64,000 nt of DNA from Larix kaempferi (lineage: Eukaryota > Streptophyta > Pinopsida > Pinales > Pinaceae). Where the stretch lies: NCBI GenBank assembly GCA_027924585.1, contig BSBM01000361.1:40874501-40938500 (forward strand), read 5' to 3'. Below the pieces are notes generated by a model. The model ran no database searches and was not told the DNA's origin. It worked only from the letters and a program-made list of their open reading frames with translations. How positions within the stretch are numbered: position 1 is the stretch's first letter; the number at the start of each line of letters is the position of its first letter. Position numbers and translations under genes: made by a program. Shown here piece after piece: positions 48,266 through 59,949 of this stretch.

Positions 48266-50485
48266 ATGGAAAGAGAGGATTCTTTGAGGCGAAAGCGTAG
48301 GAGGTCTTCACAATCTTCTGGGGTAGGTGGTACGAGTGATAATCGGAGGTTGTCAACCTCTCCTCGGGACTCTAATTTATTGTATAGTTCGCATCGATGA
48401 GGTGAAAGGGGTACAAATGATTCCCCTGTATCTTCTGTGGGAGAACGTCGATCTCGACCCTCTATTGGTATATGAATATCAATCTTTTAACATTTATATG
48501 CAAATTGTCTTTTTGTGTGTGCAAAATTTGTAGTTGTGTTTAAACAAAACTTTATTTTCATTTGAAGCAGAGCATGGTTCGGAAGATGCTCGTAATTCTA
48601 TAGGGAGGGAGACAGGGCAAGCAAGGGAGATAGATGACGGTGCAGAGCAAGGTTCTCAAGAGGCTCACCATTCTACACGAGGTGATGATGGTCGTGCTAG
48701 GACGCAATATGTTGAATTAACTGAGGGTTGTACACCCATTACGACATATCCATCTGATCTACCTCGGGAGCTTCCATGGAAAGGTGGTGATCATCAAATG
48801 ACTCTTGAAAGATGTAGATCCCACTATGAGAAGTTGCAAAATGATTTGTCTACTATGGATCTCCCTCCGGAGAGTAAACAAAGTTTGGAGATTGTTTTGG
48901 GATCATTGCAAAACTTCATTCAGGCATATGAGAATCTCGGGCCAACTATAGATGGTTTTGTAGATTTGATGCGAAGACGAAGGGATCGAGTGAGACGAAG
49001 GGATCAAGTGATGGGTCCAGACAAATGGGATGTTGTGAAAGAAAGAGTGACAAAAGAGTAGGCCAAATCAATGTTTAATTTCAAAGAAGGTTTGAAAAAA
49101 GAAATGTTGAAAGTGCAATATTTCAAACATCCTCATCTGGCACATTTACTTTATGATCGGTTTCTTGCAGCCTACGGTCGTTTTCCATGGAACGATGAGG
49201 TTTCTCAGTATTTTACTAGATTTTTTTATGCTGAGTTTTTTTTAAATATGAAGCCAGATTATACTGATGTTCATTCAAAATTTTATGGAGTTGGAAAGGG
49301 TCGAATATATGATCGAGAAGGTGCGCATAGAGATCTTGCAACTCTTAGACCTCCCCCCCCCCCGATATCTCGTCCACCTAGGTTGGTGGCATTAAAATCA
49401 GAGATGGAGCCCACATATCAACTTGGGACAACAGCAAGGAATTTTGTTGGCGATGGGTTATCGTTAGTATTAGTGGGAGTAGATGTGGGGTTGGTTAGAG
49501 AAAGGGCTCGTTCTGCTATTCGTCAAAAGTTTGTTTATAAAACTGATGATGAAATAGATGGAATGAGCATTGAAGATCTCAGGGCATATGCGAAGATTTG
49601 TCGTGACTTAGCGGCAAATGTTATATCCAATGACACATCAAGTTTGGGAGAGGTTTGTTGACTACATGATATGATTTGATTTGAATTAAATATTTTATTT
49701 ATTTTGATTTTTTTTTTTTTGGTTACATTATCATAGGTACATTATGTAAATGTTTAAATTGGTTGCAGTTTTCAAGGATGATGAATGAACATTCTTTCCA
49801 CATTTCAACTAGCGAAAATCTGGAGAGAGAGGTACATATTTATTATCAACATATTTGTAATTATGTTTGAATTTGATATACATATATAAATTTTTTGAAC
49901 GATAATTTAACTATGCATCTTATTGTTAATTTGACTTATCCATGCAGGTTTCTTTAGATACGAACTTTATAAATGATTTACCATCTATTGTGAGCTAATG
50001 TTTTTAAATCTTTTTGTTTTAGTTTTAAGTTAATTGGTATAGTAATTTTTTTGGTTTGCATTGTATGTTTTATTTATTAATACAATTTAAATTTTAGGGT
50101 GGAGATATAGGTTCTTTGCTTAATGAAGCAGATATTGGTAGAGAGGTAATTTCATTTACTGCTTTAATTTTGTTTACTGTTTCAATATTTTAATTCTTGT
50201 GGATTTAGATTTATGAGATTCATAAATTGATTTTATATATGTCGCAGCTTGGGTCTCTCAAATCTTTTGGAGGCAAAGGAAAAACTCCTTTGGAGGATGG
50301 TGGTGGACAAGCATTTGGAAAATTTGATGTAAAATTGTTAATATTTGAATTGTTTTTTGATATATTAGTTTAATATTTTAATTTTTTGATTATAGTTTAA
50401 ATAATTTAAATGATATGAACATAATTTTTTTTTACACATGTTGCAGGGTGGGTTGAGTCCAGGGGGAGGCCCGAGTGGAGGATAG
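48266..50485 (+). pseudogene. Second element gene: seven-exon gene for an unknown protein (copy R)
   Basis: Exons: 48266-48467, 48571-49652, 49769-49831, 49948-49989, 50098-50145, 50248-50328, 50447-50485. All junctions are GT...AG. The codon sum is exact (1557 nt, 518 aa), and every exon from the third on is a multiple of three. The protein starts MEREDSLRRKRRRSSQSS (a nuclear-localisation-like basic run). It has a charged middle (RCRSHYEKLQNDLSTMDL, FIQAYENLGPT, MRRRRD, VQYFKHPHLAHLLYDRF, YGRFPWNDEVSQYF), a Pro/Arg stretch, and a Gly-rich tail (GGLSPGGGPSGG). I do not recognise the family. TGA at 48398 and TAG at 49059 interrupt this copy; copy L has Arg and Gln there. An 18-nt tandem duplication near 48990 is only in R. 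It could be a DNA-binding accessory protein of the element, but that is a guess. Confidence 0.82.
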
Positions 50486-50829
50486 CATGGCACGGACATT
50501 TTATTTTTATAGTTCATGGTGGACAATTTTTTGTTGTTGATATGCATTTAGATTGGAAACATTTGTTTTGGACATGTTGAGGAGGTTTATTTTTGGACTA
50601 GATATATACATACATATATGGATGTACATTGAACTTGAATGTTCATGAGTATTTTTTTGGAGATTGTATACATGTTTTTTGAACTTACATATTTTGTGAA
50701 TCATGGTTTTTAAATGATCTAGTTTATTTTTGCTTATTTGACATATTTGGTGTTAAATCTAGTTTAAAATATGTATTTGCATGTTTGAATGAATGAATGA
50801 ATATATGTAAAAATGAATGTTAAGATACA

Positions 50830-51700
50830 TGACATTCTTGAATATTATTAAGTTTAAGAAATGTTATTTAGGAAGTTTAAAAATGGATAAACATAGGTTT
50901 AAAGTTCATAAATGATGAAGTTTTGATTGAAGTTTAAGAAATGTTATTTAGGAAATTTTTAAAAGTGGATGTTCACATATAGGTTTAAAGTTTATAAATG
51001 AGGAAGTTTTGATTGTTCGACATAAATGAATGATAAGATTGAGTGTATTAAGAACAAGAATGTTAAGAAGTTTAATAATTTGTTAGAAGTTTTGATAGAA
51101 ATATGAATCAGGAAGTTTAAAAATGAATGTTGTCTTTGAATGTTACGATGTTTAGAAATGTTAGAAGTTTTCATACACATGGATAAATCAGGAAGTTTAA
51201 AAGTGATAACATGTTGAGTTCAAACTTTAGAGATGTTAGGAAGTTCAAGAATGTTTGAAGTTTTGATGAAAATATGGATGAAATATAAAGTTTAAAAATG
51301 AAATTTAAGTACTTGAATGTTATCTTCAAGGATGTTATGAAGTTTTAGGAATGTTAGAAGTTGATAGAAATATGGAAGAAATAGAAAGTTTAGGAATGTT
51401 ATAAAGTTTTAGGGAATGATAGAAGTTTTGATAAAAATATTGGATGAAATAGGAAGTTTAGGTTCATGTTATGAAATTTATAAATGTTAGGAAGATTATG
51501 AATGTTAAATATAAGTTTTGATAAAAATATGGATCAATTAGGAAGTTTAAAATGTTAAGAGTATATTCAAATGTTATCTTTAAATGTTCAGAAGTTTATG
51601 AATGTTAAAATTTTTGATAGAAATATGGATGAACTAGGAAGTTTAAAAGCAAATATATGTTAAGTTCAAATTTTGATATAATGGATTTTTAATTAATTTA
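50830..51700. repeat. AT-rich degenerate minisatellite-like region, copy R
   Basis: Inverse counterpart of 14290-15200, with phrases such as GGAAGTTTAAAAATGAATG and GAAGTTTTGATAGAAATATG at a period of about 50-65 bp. It lies downstream of the second gene's stop codon. Confidence 0.7.
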
Positions 51701-51736
51701 ATTTTTATTTTCAATGTTCAGGTACATTTGATGCGG

Positions 51737-51972
51737 CTGAAATCATGGCAAATGGGGGTAACGGTTTTTTGTTTTTTAATCATAAGCGAAGATTACAGGA
51801 TTGTGAAGTTTGTGTTAAGTTAGAGCAATGATTTTAAACAGCAATTTGATGAATTTTCATTGATTTGTTGTAAATAATCATTTCTCTAACTTAGCATAAG
51901 CTTCACAATCCTGGAATTTTTTCTTGTGATTAAAAATCAAATGATCGTTGTCTCCATTTGCCATGATTTCAG
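51737..51972. repeat. 236-bp hairpin between the convergent genes, copy R
   Basis: Starts CTGAAATCATGGCAAATGG and ends CCATTTGCCATGATTTCAG; the centre is near 51854. Length is identical to that in copy L, and differences between copies are few. It would be transcribed if either gene read through, giving a long fold-back RNA. Confidence 0.85.
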
Positions 51973-52493
51973 TTATGTGAATTTGCACAAGCGATATTTT
52001 AAATTAAAAATTTGGGGTGGAGAACTTGGTGACAATTTACAGATAGGTTAGATCTTATCATTTAATAATTGGTCTAATAGACATATGGGTCCACGTGAAT
52101 AAAGTATTTGAGACATCTATTTAAGACATTTTATACATTCAGGTTTTCGTTACCAAATAATTTTATACAAGCGATCATATTTTAAATTAAAGATTCGGGG
52201 CAGAAAGTGGCGACAACCACAGATCCGTTATCTCATCCCTTAAGTGGTCTAATAGACATATGGGGACCCGAATAAAGTAAATTTCAAACAGAATTAACTC
52301 AAAAATTTTACACATTGAAGTTTTCAATATCAAATAATTTTTGAATTCAAATTTCAGCATACTAGAATACAATTATTTAAACTTTTATATATTATAGTTC
52401 TTTTCAAGATTATAAACAAAAAACTAAAAAATATATTGGACACATTTGACAATGACATCGACAAAATCATCTATTAATTTTAAATATATATTT

Positions 52494-55400
52494 TTAAAAA
52501 CATCGCAATGGAATGTCGTCTTCAATTATCCGTTCATGGTCATATTTGGACAGTTTCCATTTTTTATTTTTTAATTGTTTTTTTGATGGAACTTGAACCA
52601 ATTTTATTCGAGATGCACATACTAAATGGCTATATTGACAACATATGACATCAGGTTCATAATCCTGAAAGTAGACATAATTTTGAGTCATATGGGTTTG
52701 CTGAAAAAAGTAGCCCTTTAAAATGATGGATCCTCTCTCGTATGTATATCCGTTGTCATTGTAGTCTTCCAATAGCTTCATTTTTCCTTCAGTGCATCGC
52801 ATCAAATAATACTTCACATTTTTGTCGTTGTTGACAGGAGCAATTACAGCAAAAACATCTTCTGTGCAAATTACAATTGATGTCAGGATTTTTAATTCAA
52901 CTAAATTGACTAATATACATGTGTATAAAGTGAATGACAAGAATGAATAATCGATAAAACAGTGGTATGTGATCATTACCTTCTCTAACGAGATCTGAAA
53001 TTCTGTCACCGTCAGATGATATTGCTATATCTTCTGATTCTAATTCTTCTATGCTTGCTAGTGGCATTTTTCCTTTATGATTAATTTCTGTGTGTTTCCA
53101 ATGTTTCACGTAGTTGTTCGTTATGTTTTCACAAACTTCTGTAGATTCAATATTTTCAGTGCAAATATGGCAAAAGCATGATTGCTTTCTACTGTCAAAT
53201 GCATAAATGTTTTGGAAGACTTTTGTTTGAATAGAGTGAAAATTTCTAGTTCCTTGTATGGTGCTAGCGTCGTAGGGTATTGATCTATTTATATCTTGGA
53301 TCCCGACATGCCAAAAAACCTAGTAAACAAATGACAAATTTTGATGTTAGGTACATATATACTTTTTTTAAAATTGACTATAAAATATAAATTAAAATAT
53401 TTGTGTGTACATACCTGCGCACATTTTTTGATTGTTGATTATAATCATGGTTTAGATGTGATTTACACCATTGGACAACCTCTGCAGCTGAATGGAATCG
53501 TGCAGAACTATGGTTCATTTGCCATCTTCGAAGTGCTCTTTTTACGCATGCTCCAGCACCATCATGTTCACCTTTTCCATGACCAGTTTCAAAGAAATTC
53601 CAGTGATGTTTAATGTTCAATGCTTTATGAAGTCGACATAACCAATAAAATGATCGCGAAGATTTAAATTGTCTGGCACATCCATCTGACCATATCCAAT
53701 GCTCATTGAATTTAATGTTACGTTCCTTTAGTGAATTGTAGAAAATACTTTCAATACAATGCTGAACAAAATGTGTATCGTGTGTACGATCATCGCTGAT
53801 ATAAAAGTGATATTCTTTAATCACATCTCGATTGTCACACGTGCTTTCAATGCCATCAACATCCTGTTGAGAATGTCTATATAAAACATGGATGAATATT
53901 GAAACCTGGTCAGAATGATAGTATTCACTCTGTATTTCTTTCTGTGCAGCAAATGTATAATTTTCTGCAAAGTCAACCACTGACAAAATTGTTCCTGGTG
54001 GAAAAATTTCACGAGACTGTTTGAATTGAAGGTCTTGCCATCGTGCTCTATGTGAATGCTTGGTGTATTTATAAATTTCACTTTCGAATTTCTTGAGAAA
54101 ATCTACCACACCTATTTTATCTTCTCGTAAATCAATCCTTTTGGAATGTACATCACTAGTACTTGTAATGTATTCATATCTTTTCCAATCAACGGTGACA
54201 TTTGACAATGAGTGATCATCAGTGTCGATAGGATATTTATTGTGGTATAAAACCAAATTTCCACAACGATTACAATGTTTTCCATTGACACATTTTTTAT
54301 TATAAAATACTTCATCGTGATTTCTCTCACATAGGGTTTGAGATATGAATTCACGTATTGTAGGCGGAGGTGGTGAATTTGTCCAAAATTTTTTACCAAA
54401 TTCAAGAAATGTGTCGTAATATAATTGGAATTGCACATGATAACGACAACAACATGTATCACGGATAGTAATAGGTCTAACATACCATGGTTTTAGTTGC
54501 ACAAATGTAGTGATTGACACATTAATTCCACGATGATCTTCCTTGAATTTATTGAACAACTGTACTTGTGTCATATCCATTATATGTTTTGGACTGCTTA
54601 CATATACTCCTCGTGATACTCTTTGTCGTATTACATCTCTTGAATTTGGTGAAACTCGAGCATGTGTCAACCAATATTCCCGTACAATATCTTTAACCCC
54701 TGCCCCCATTCTATCTTTGTAGGGCTGTCTATAAATAATTGCCCAGCAAGCAAGTTCATCATTTTCATCTATTTGCCTTCTGAATTTGCTATGTGTGTAT
54801 AATGTCTTTCTTGAGGTTCCAACTGCTTTTGCTAGCTGTGTTGTCAAACGTTTTTGTTTAGTACTAGTTGAAATAATTGCTGTATGAATTGCTCTTCGTG
54901 CAGCACTAATGTCTTTCTTCCTAGATTTTCTAAACTTTTTTATTGCATCACCTATATTTTCTATCACATTATGTTTTAATTTCGACTCTTTGGTCGCCTT
55001 GTGAATACCCAATAATGATGTAGCATCTTCTAAATTTTTGGTCACTAATAAACATCTCAAAATTTGTGCTTGTCCTGTTGCTGAATAATTCTTCAGAACA
55101 TCATCATAAATTTTTTGAGCCCGATATCGTGCAGCGTGTATGGGTATTTTTTTTCCATATTTATTGCAATCAACATTTTCTAACGTTTCATCATCAATGG
55201 TGAAAGTACCTATACATCAAGATAAATTTAATTTAAAACATGCATCCAAAAATAGAATTCATTATAAAAAATCAATTTGGAAAATACATTCAATATATAC
55301 ATACCTGGTCCAATTTTTGGTTCTTGAACTCGATCTTCAACATTGACTTCATCGACATTAGTATGTAAATCACTATTTACATCCTCAACAATGGTTTCTT

Positions 55401-55614
55401 CAACTTCAATTTGTTCCTCTTGTACTCTATTTTCAATTTCCATTTCATCGACATTATCATGTAAAACTGTATTTTTATCTTCAATAATCGTTGCTTGCAT
55501 TTTTGCAAGGCTTGCTTTGTTGGCATGATATTTAATTTTTTTCTTTTCTCTATTATCATCATCATCAACACGTTTACGATCATATTTTCTTTGACGGTTT
55601 CTCTTACTGCTCAT
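52494..55614 (-). CDS. Sola-like transposase, four exons, nearly intact (copy R)
   Basis: Exons on the minus strand: 55614-55305, 55209-53415, 53319-52980, 52861-52494; introns of 95, 95 and 118 nt are all GT...AG. The start is MSSKRNRQRKYDRKR, a basic, nuclear-localisation-like run. An HTH-like segment (LAKAVGTSRKTLY, about residues 229-241) and a Cys cluster (CVNGKHCNRCGN, about 406-418) follow. The catalytic-type core has Asp516 (LSVVDFAENY), Asp612 (WIWSDGCARQFKS) and a Glu644/Asp653 cluster (FFETGHGKGEHDGAG). Exon 3 adds CFCHICTEN. Exon 2 is open for its full length. Exon 3 begins with six Ts where copy L has seven, shifting the frame; with seven, all exons sum to 2814 nt (937 aa). Gly-to-Arg in the second motif (copy L GCAGQ) may also harm activity. 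A T-run error in the assembly is a possible alternative. Confidence 0.85.
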
Positions 55615-55729
55615 GATTGTTTAATCTATAAATGATAAATTAAAGAAGATCATCATTTTATTGTAAATAAACAAAATGAATATTTAAAAACAGTTACGAA
55701 ATTTATGAACACATGAACTGAAATTTACT

Positions 55730-56880
55730 TTACCTTATCAAAATCTTGTACTTGAGTCTTTTGAAGAAAAAGTCTTTGGAAACAAGTTTCTTTTGAAAAG
55801 AACCTTCTTTGAATGAAATAAGAACTTTTCAACAATAAATCACCTTTGAAAAAATCCCATTGGAAAAGAATAAGAACACTTTCAAAATAAATCTTCTTTG
55901 AAAAAATATCTGGGAAAAAGATTTTGTAAAAACCTTTGCAACGAAATAACTTTTTTGCAAAAATAACCATGGGAGACTTTGAAAAAATCTCTTTTCAAAT
56001 AAATACGAAGGAAAAATATATTTCCTTTGTAAAAATAACTTGAAATAAAATCTTCTTTGCAAAAACGCCTTGGAATAAAAAATCTGTAAATGCACACTTT
56101 GGAAAGAAACATTTGCTGAAAAACCCATTGGAAAAGAATAAGAACACTTTCTAAATAAATTTTCTTTGTAAATCCACTAGAAAAAAAAAAAATTCTTTGT
56201 AAAAACCTTTGCAACAAAATATTTTTTTTGCAAAAATAGCTTGGGAGACTTTGAAAAAGCCTATTTTTAAAGAAATAAGAAGGAAAGAAACGTTTATTGC
56301 AAAAATATTTATAAAAAAAAACTTTGAAAAAAGTCATTTGAAAAAATCACTTGAAAAAATAAGAAAGAAAAAGACAATTCCTTTGAAAAAATAACTTGGA
56401 ATAAAAACCTATTGCAAAGAACTAAGAAGTATAAAAACTTGGAATAAAAACTTATTTTGCAAAAATGCCTTAGAAAAATAATCTTTCAATGTATTTCTTA
56501 GAAAGAAGTAACAAAAAGAATACTTCATAAAAAAATTCTCTTTACAAAAAAGCTTTTTAGAAAACCCTTGGAAAAATTACTCATTCCAAAGAAATGAAAA
56601 GTGCAAATAGTTTGAAAAAATATTTCATAAAAAAAACTTTCTTTGCAAAGAAAGGCTCCTTAAAAAATCTTTGGAAAAAAACCCATTGCAAAGAAATAAG
56701 AAGTGCAAAAAACTTGGAATAAATACTCCTTTTGCAAAAAAATTCTTTCAATGTATTCTTTTGAAAGAAGTAAGAAAATAAATACCTCATAAAAAAACTC
56801 TCCTTGCAAAATAAGCTCCTTAGAAAATCCCTTCCAAAATACTCTGACCAAAAAGTATGCGAAATTGAAATGTGCGAAAT
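55730..56880 (-). repeat. T-rich quasi-periodic tract upstream of the transposase, copy R
   Basis: Inverse counterpart of 9104-10290, A-rich on the plus strand, with phrases like CCTTTGCAACAAAAT, GGAATAAAAACTT and CCCATTGGAAAAG. It abuts the transposase 5' end. Frames across it reflect composition only. Confidence 0.75.
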
Positions 56881-56961
56881 TAATCAAAGTATTTAGTTTT
56901 ATTTATAGGAGTGTCGAAAATAAACTTATTTTTTTTCCGGCTGACGAGTTTTTTTTACATT

Positions 56962-57052
56962 TGGTTATTCGGCCGAATAACCAAACGTTAAATTGACGTG
57001 GCCGTTACGGAAAACAATTGTTCGGCCGAATAATTATTCGGCCGAACAACCT
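56962..57052. repeat. GGCCGAA palindromes near the transposase end of copy R
   Basis: One GGTTATTCGGCCGAATAACC palindrome (56963-56982) and one composite TTGTTCGGCCGAAT / ATTCGGCCGAACAA palindrome (57019-57050). Spacing and order match copy L. Confidence 0.85.
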
Positions 57053-57857
57053 CTGAAACATGAAAATCTGATTGCCACTCACAGTTTTCAGGTTTCTCCA
57101 TTTTCGGAAGGTAAAAATGATCTGTTACACTATAAGGCGATTGTCGGACTTGATACCATTAGTGTCGTTATTGAATCTACTTTCCAAATATATAGATTTC
57201 TTTATGTATAGGTAAGATCTGATATTTGTAATTGTTTGTTTTCTTAACAGGTGTCGAGTTTAGTTTCAGGTCTTTCAAAATGCGGTGAAATGAAAAATCC
57301 ATAACTTTAAAAATACACCACGAAAAAATCTGAGAAAACTATGGTGCAGTTAATTGGCGTGTCTACTTCAAAAGGGTATTCATAAAATTTTTAGTTTTAT
57401 ATTCAGTTGAGAGAAAAGTGTTGCGACAAAATATATGTTGAAAATCGACAGGGTTTCCCCATTGATTGAATTCAAATGAATATAATAAGAAGTATATAGA
57501 TCCATTTGTTACAAACTTATAGTCATGCAGTAGTATACTGTGTGTAGATTGTTGTAGCATATTTGTTTTTTGCAAAACACAAGTTTAACAACGATTTTAG
57601 GTGTACGACAAAACATGACTATTTTGTAGTCCTTTCGTTTTATAAGAACACACTGTCAAACATTTGTCGAATCGACATATCAAATCTCAATATAAAAAAT
57701 TGAAAACAATATGGATAGCAAGCTAACATAATTCTCTAAAAGTTTGCTTTTAAGTGAAAAGTGAAATTCCAAACAAAAATATCACTTTTATTCGCCCAAA
57801 GATGGAAAACATGAAAAATTCAGAATTATTTTCTCACGGAACCCCCCAAAATAGACA

Positions 57858-57878
57858 CCCATCTTCATGGATTCACCC
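57858..57878 (-). repeat. Terminal inverted repeat, transposase end of copy R
   Basis: On the minus strand it reads GGGTGAATCCATGAAGATGG and one further G, identical to 8111-8131. TTCC follows outside at 57879-57882. Confidence 0.85.
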
Positions 57879-57882
57879 TTCC

Positions 57883-59440
57883 ACGTACAGAGTTTGACTT
57901 CTTCAGGGGCACGACTGCAGTGAAGGCAAATGAGGAAGAAATGTATCCAACGACGCTGCGTCTTTTTCGATGGAAAAAGGGAAAATTTGAAAGGAGCATG
58001 CAGCACACACAGTTGTTTTCGAATGATTCATCGTTACATGCAGACTATCATGTAGGTGATTTCTTGTTAAAAACAGTGTCTTCTATGATAGATGCAAATG
58101 CTCTTAAGGTACAGGAAATGAATTTAAATCGAAGAGAAAAATCAGACAGTATGCTATCTCTTCATAGTTCATACCAAAATAAGTGAAGATGGCTATGGCC
58201 AGATAATGGAAATTTTTTTCTTGTACTTAACAAAAGCAATGAAGGAATAAACAATTTTGATGCAGAAAACATGTCGGTAGTAAAGCTAGAAAGCAAAGGA
58301 GTCGGTGCTGTTTTGCATGCAGATTGTATTGGCCAACTCGCTAGGGAGTATCCATTTTTATATACAAGCGTCGGGGATCTGCGGATACAAGATGATAAAT
58401 GCATTGCTCCCATGCTAACTGCATATGAGGGGAAGAATTTTCTTGGCAAAGCATTAAATTTGCTATTGTATCTTGCAAAAGATAATTTCAAACAAGGGCT
58501 TGAAACGTCGGTTGTATTTACTGACTGGCTTGATATGTTGGGATTGCTGTGTGAAGCGAGCAAGTTTTTCGATCAAGATTGCTGTAAAGGAAGAAGTTCC
58601 CTCCAAAGTTTGTGTTAATATTTGTGATATGTATGCAAGGACCGACTTACAACAAAATGAATTAGACACATTGACTACAATAGAGAATACTACATAAAAT
58701 TTGTCTTAAAATGATTTTGAAAGGCCGATACATGGGTTTCTGCCGGTGGCCTTGTAGAAGAAGTAAAAAGAATAAATGATCGTATGCAGAGTCGAGGTTT
58801 AATTTTTTCAGAAGCTGCCGGAGTAGTAAATGATGACAGCTCAAGCCATTTCAGGTAGGAAACTCATGACCAAATAAAAAATCTGACTGTCGAAGGACTA
58901 CCAAATGTTATAACAGATCAACGGTGCAAAATGATTTCGCTGGAAAAAGTGTTACAAGGATAACATTAAAAAGGCAGAACGAAATTTGAGACCACTTTCC
59001 ACATGTCAATACGGTTTCATTTCGCATATAGAAAAACGGTATTGGAAACCACTCAAATGTTATGCGAAACCACCTTTTACAGCAATGAAAACTGCTTTGG
59101 GGGTTATAAAAGGAGGTTGTTCTATTTTTGCGACTTGTTTTCAATATGACCGAAGCATCAAGAGTTTTCATATTCGCAGTGTTAGGGTTGAAGCTGAGAG
59201 TAACTTGTTACAACCGCTGCAACGTTTTGGTGCAGTGATAAAACTAGTGATGTTGCGTGCAAAAAGAAATCAAACTCTCATGCAAATGCGTGATACCCTA
59301 CCTGCTATAAATATACTGAATCAGTATGAAACAACGCAGATCAGTATAAAGAGTGTATACATATGGTTTTCTTCTCACCGGGGGTTAATAATAAATGAGC
59401 ACTTAGGGCAGGCACAGCGAAATGGTGATCAGGGTTCATA
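57883..59440 (+). pseudogene. Broken coding sequence of unknown family next to copy R
   Basis: Several long frames with protein-like composition follow one another on the plus strand: 57920-58186 (YPTTLRLFRWKKGKFERSM, DYHVGDFLLKTVSSMIDA), continuing past a stop into RWLWPDNGNFFLVLNKSN, then 58271-58618 (ESKGVGAVLHADCIGQLARE, YPFLYTSVGDLR, GKNFLGKALNLLLYLAKDN), then 58740-58900 in another frame (SAGGLVEEVKRIN, RGLIFSEAAGVVNDDSSSHF), then 58986-59441. Frames change about four times and in-frame stops are present. No intron-like signals separate the pieces, which suggests a processed copy. I do not recognise the protein. It lies directly against the right target duplication of copy R. Confidence 0.55.
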
Positions 59441-59949
59441 GTCAAATCGCATTATACTATTCATCACTTGTTCTATCCTATCACAATGGAAGTGCCGCAT
59501 CAAGTTTTTCCTTCATGGCTTTGTCGAGAAGATTGTCATCTAACGCATATGTAGAATGAGAGCGTCGAGTGTTGATACATTCCAATTTAAAATGCTCCAT
59601 CAACTGCTAAAGGGTCGTTTAGGTGTAAGCCTATGACCAAGTCGATACCCAAAAATCAAGAAGATCAATCGTTCTTGTAAGTCGAGGGTTCATACATCGC
59701 CATTAAAGAAATGTTTGAAACGTACAGTGCCAGAACTTCCAATTTGAAAACACCTCTAGTAGATGTAAACGCAGGGCATCCAATTATAGAGAAAATATGT
59801 CGAAATTAATGTATTTACAGACAAGTCATTCCAAGGAAATCTTGCTTCTATGCATATATTAGAAGAAGTCAAAGATACCGAACAGATGCCGAGGGTAGAC
59901 AACACTATCAAAATTATTTTTGATTTCCAAAAATGTCCAAATGAACACC

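Larger units (their letters stand above)
45332..57878 (-). mobile_element. DNA transposon copy R (12547 bp), Sola-like, inverted relative to copy L
   Basis: Collinear with copy L in the opposite orientation, with the same termini and a perfect TTCC duplication. It carries the better-preserved transposase (52494-55614, minus) and the second gene (48266-50485, plus), convergent on a 236-bp hairpin. Length differs from L by about 60 bp net. That hides larger local changes: a roughly 310-bp duplication only in L, and duplicated/triplicated blocks near 46420-47110 only in R. The target lies just upstream of the pseudogene block that starts at 57883. Confidence 0.95.
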
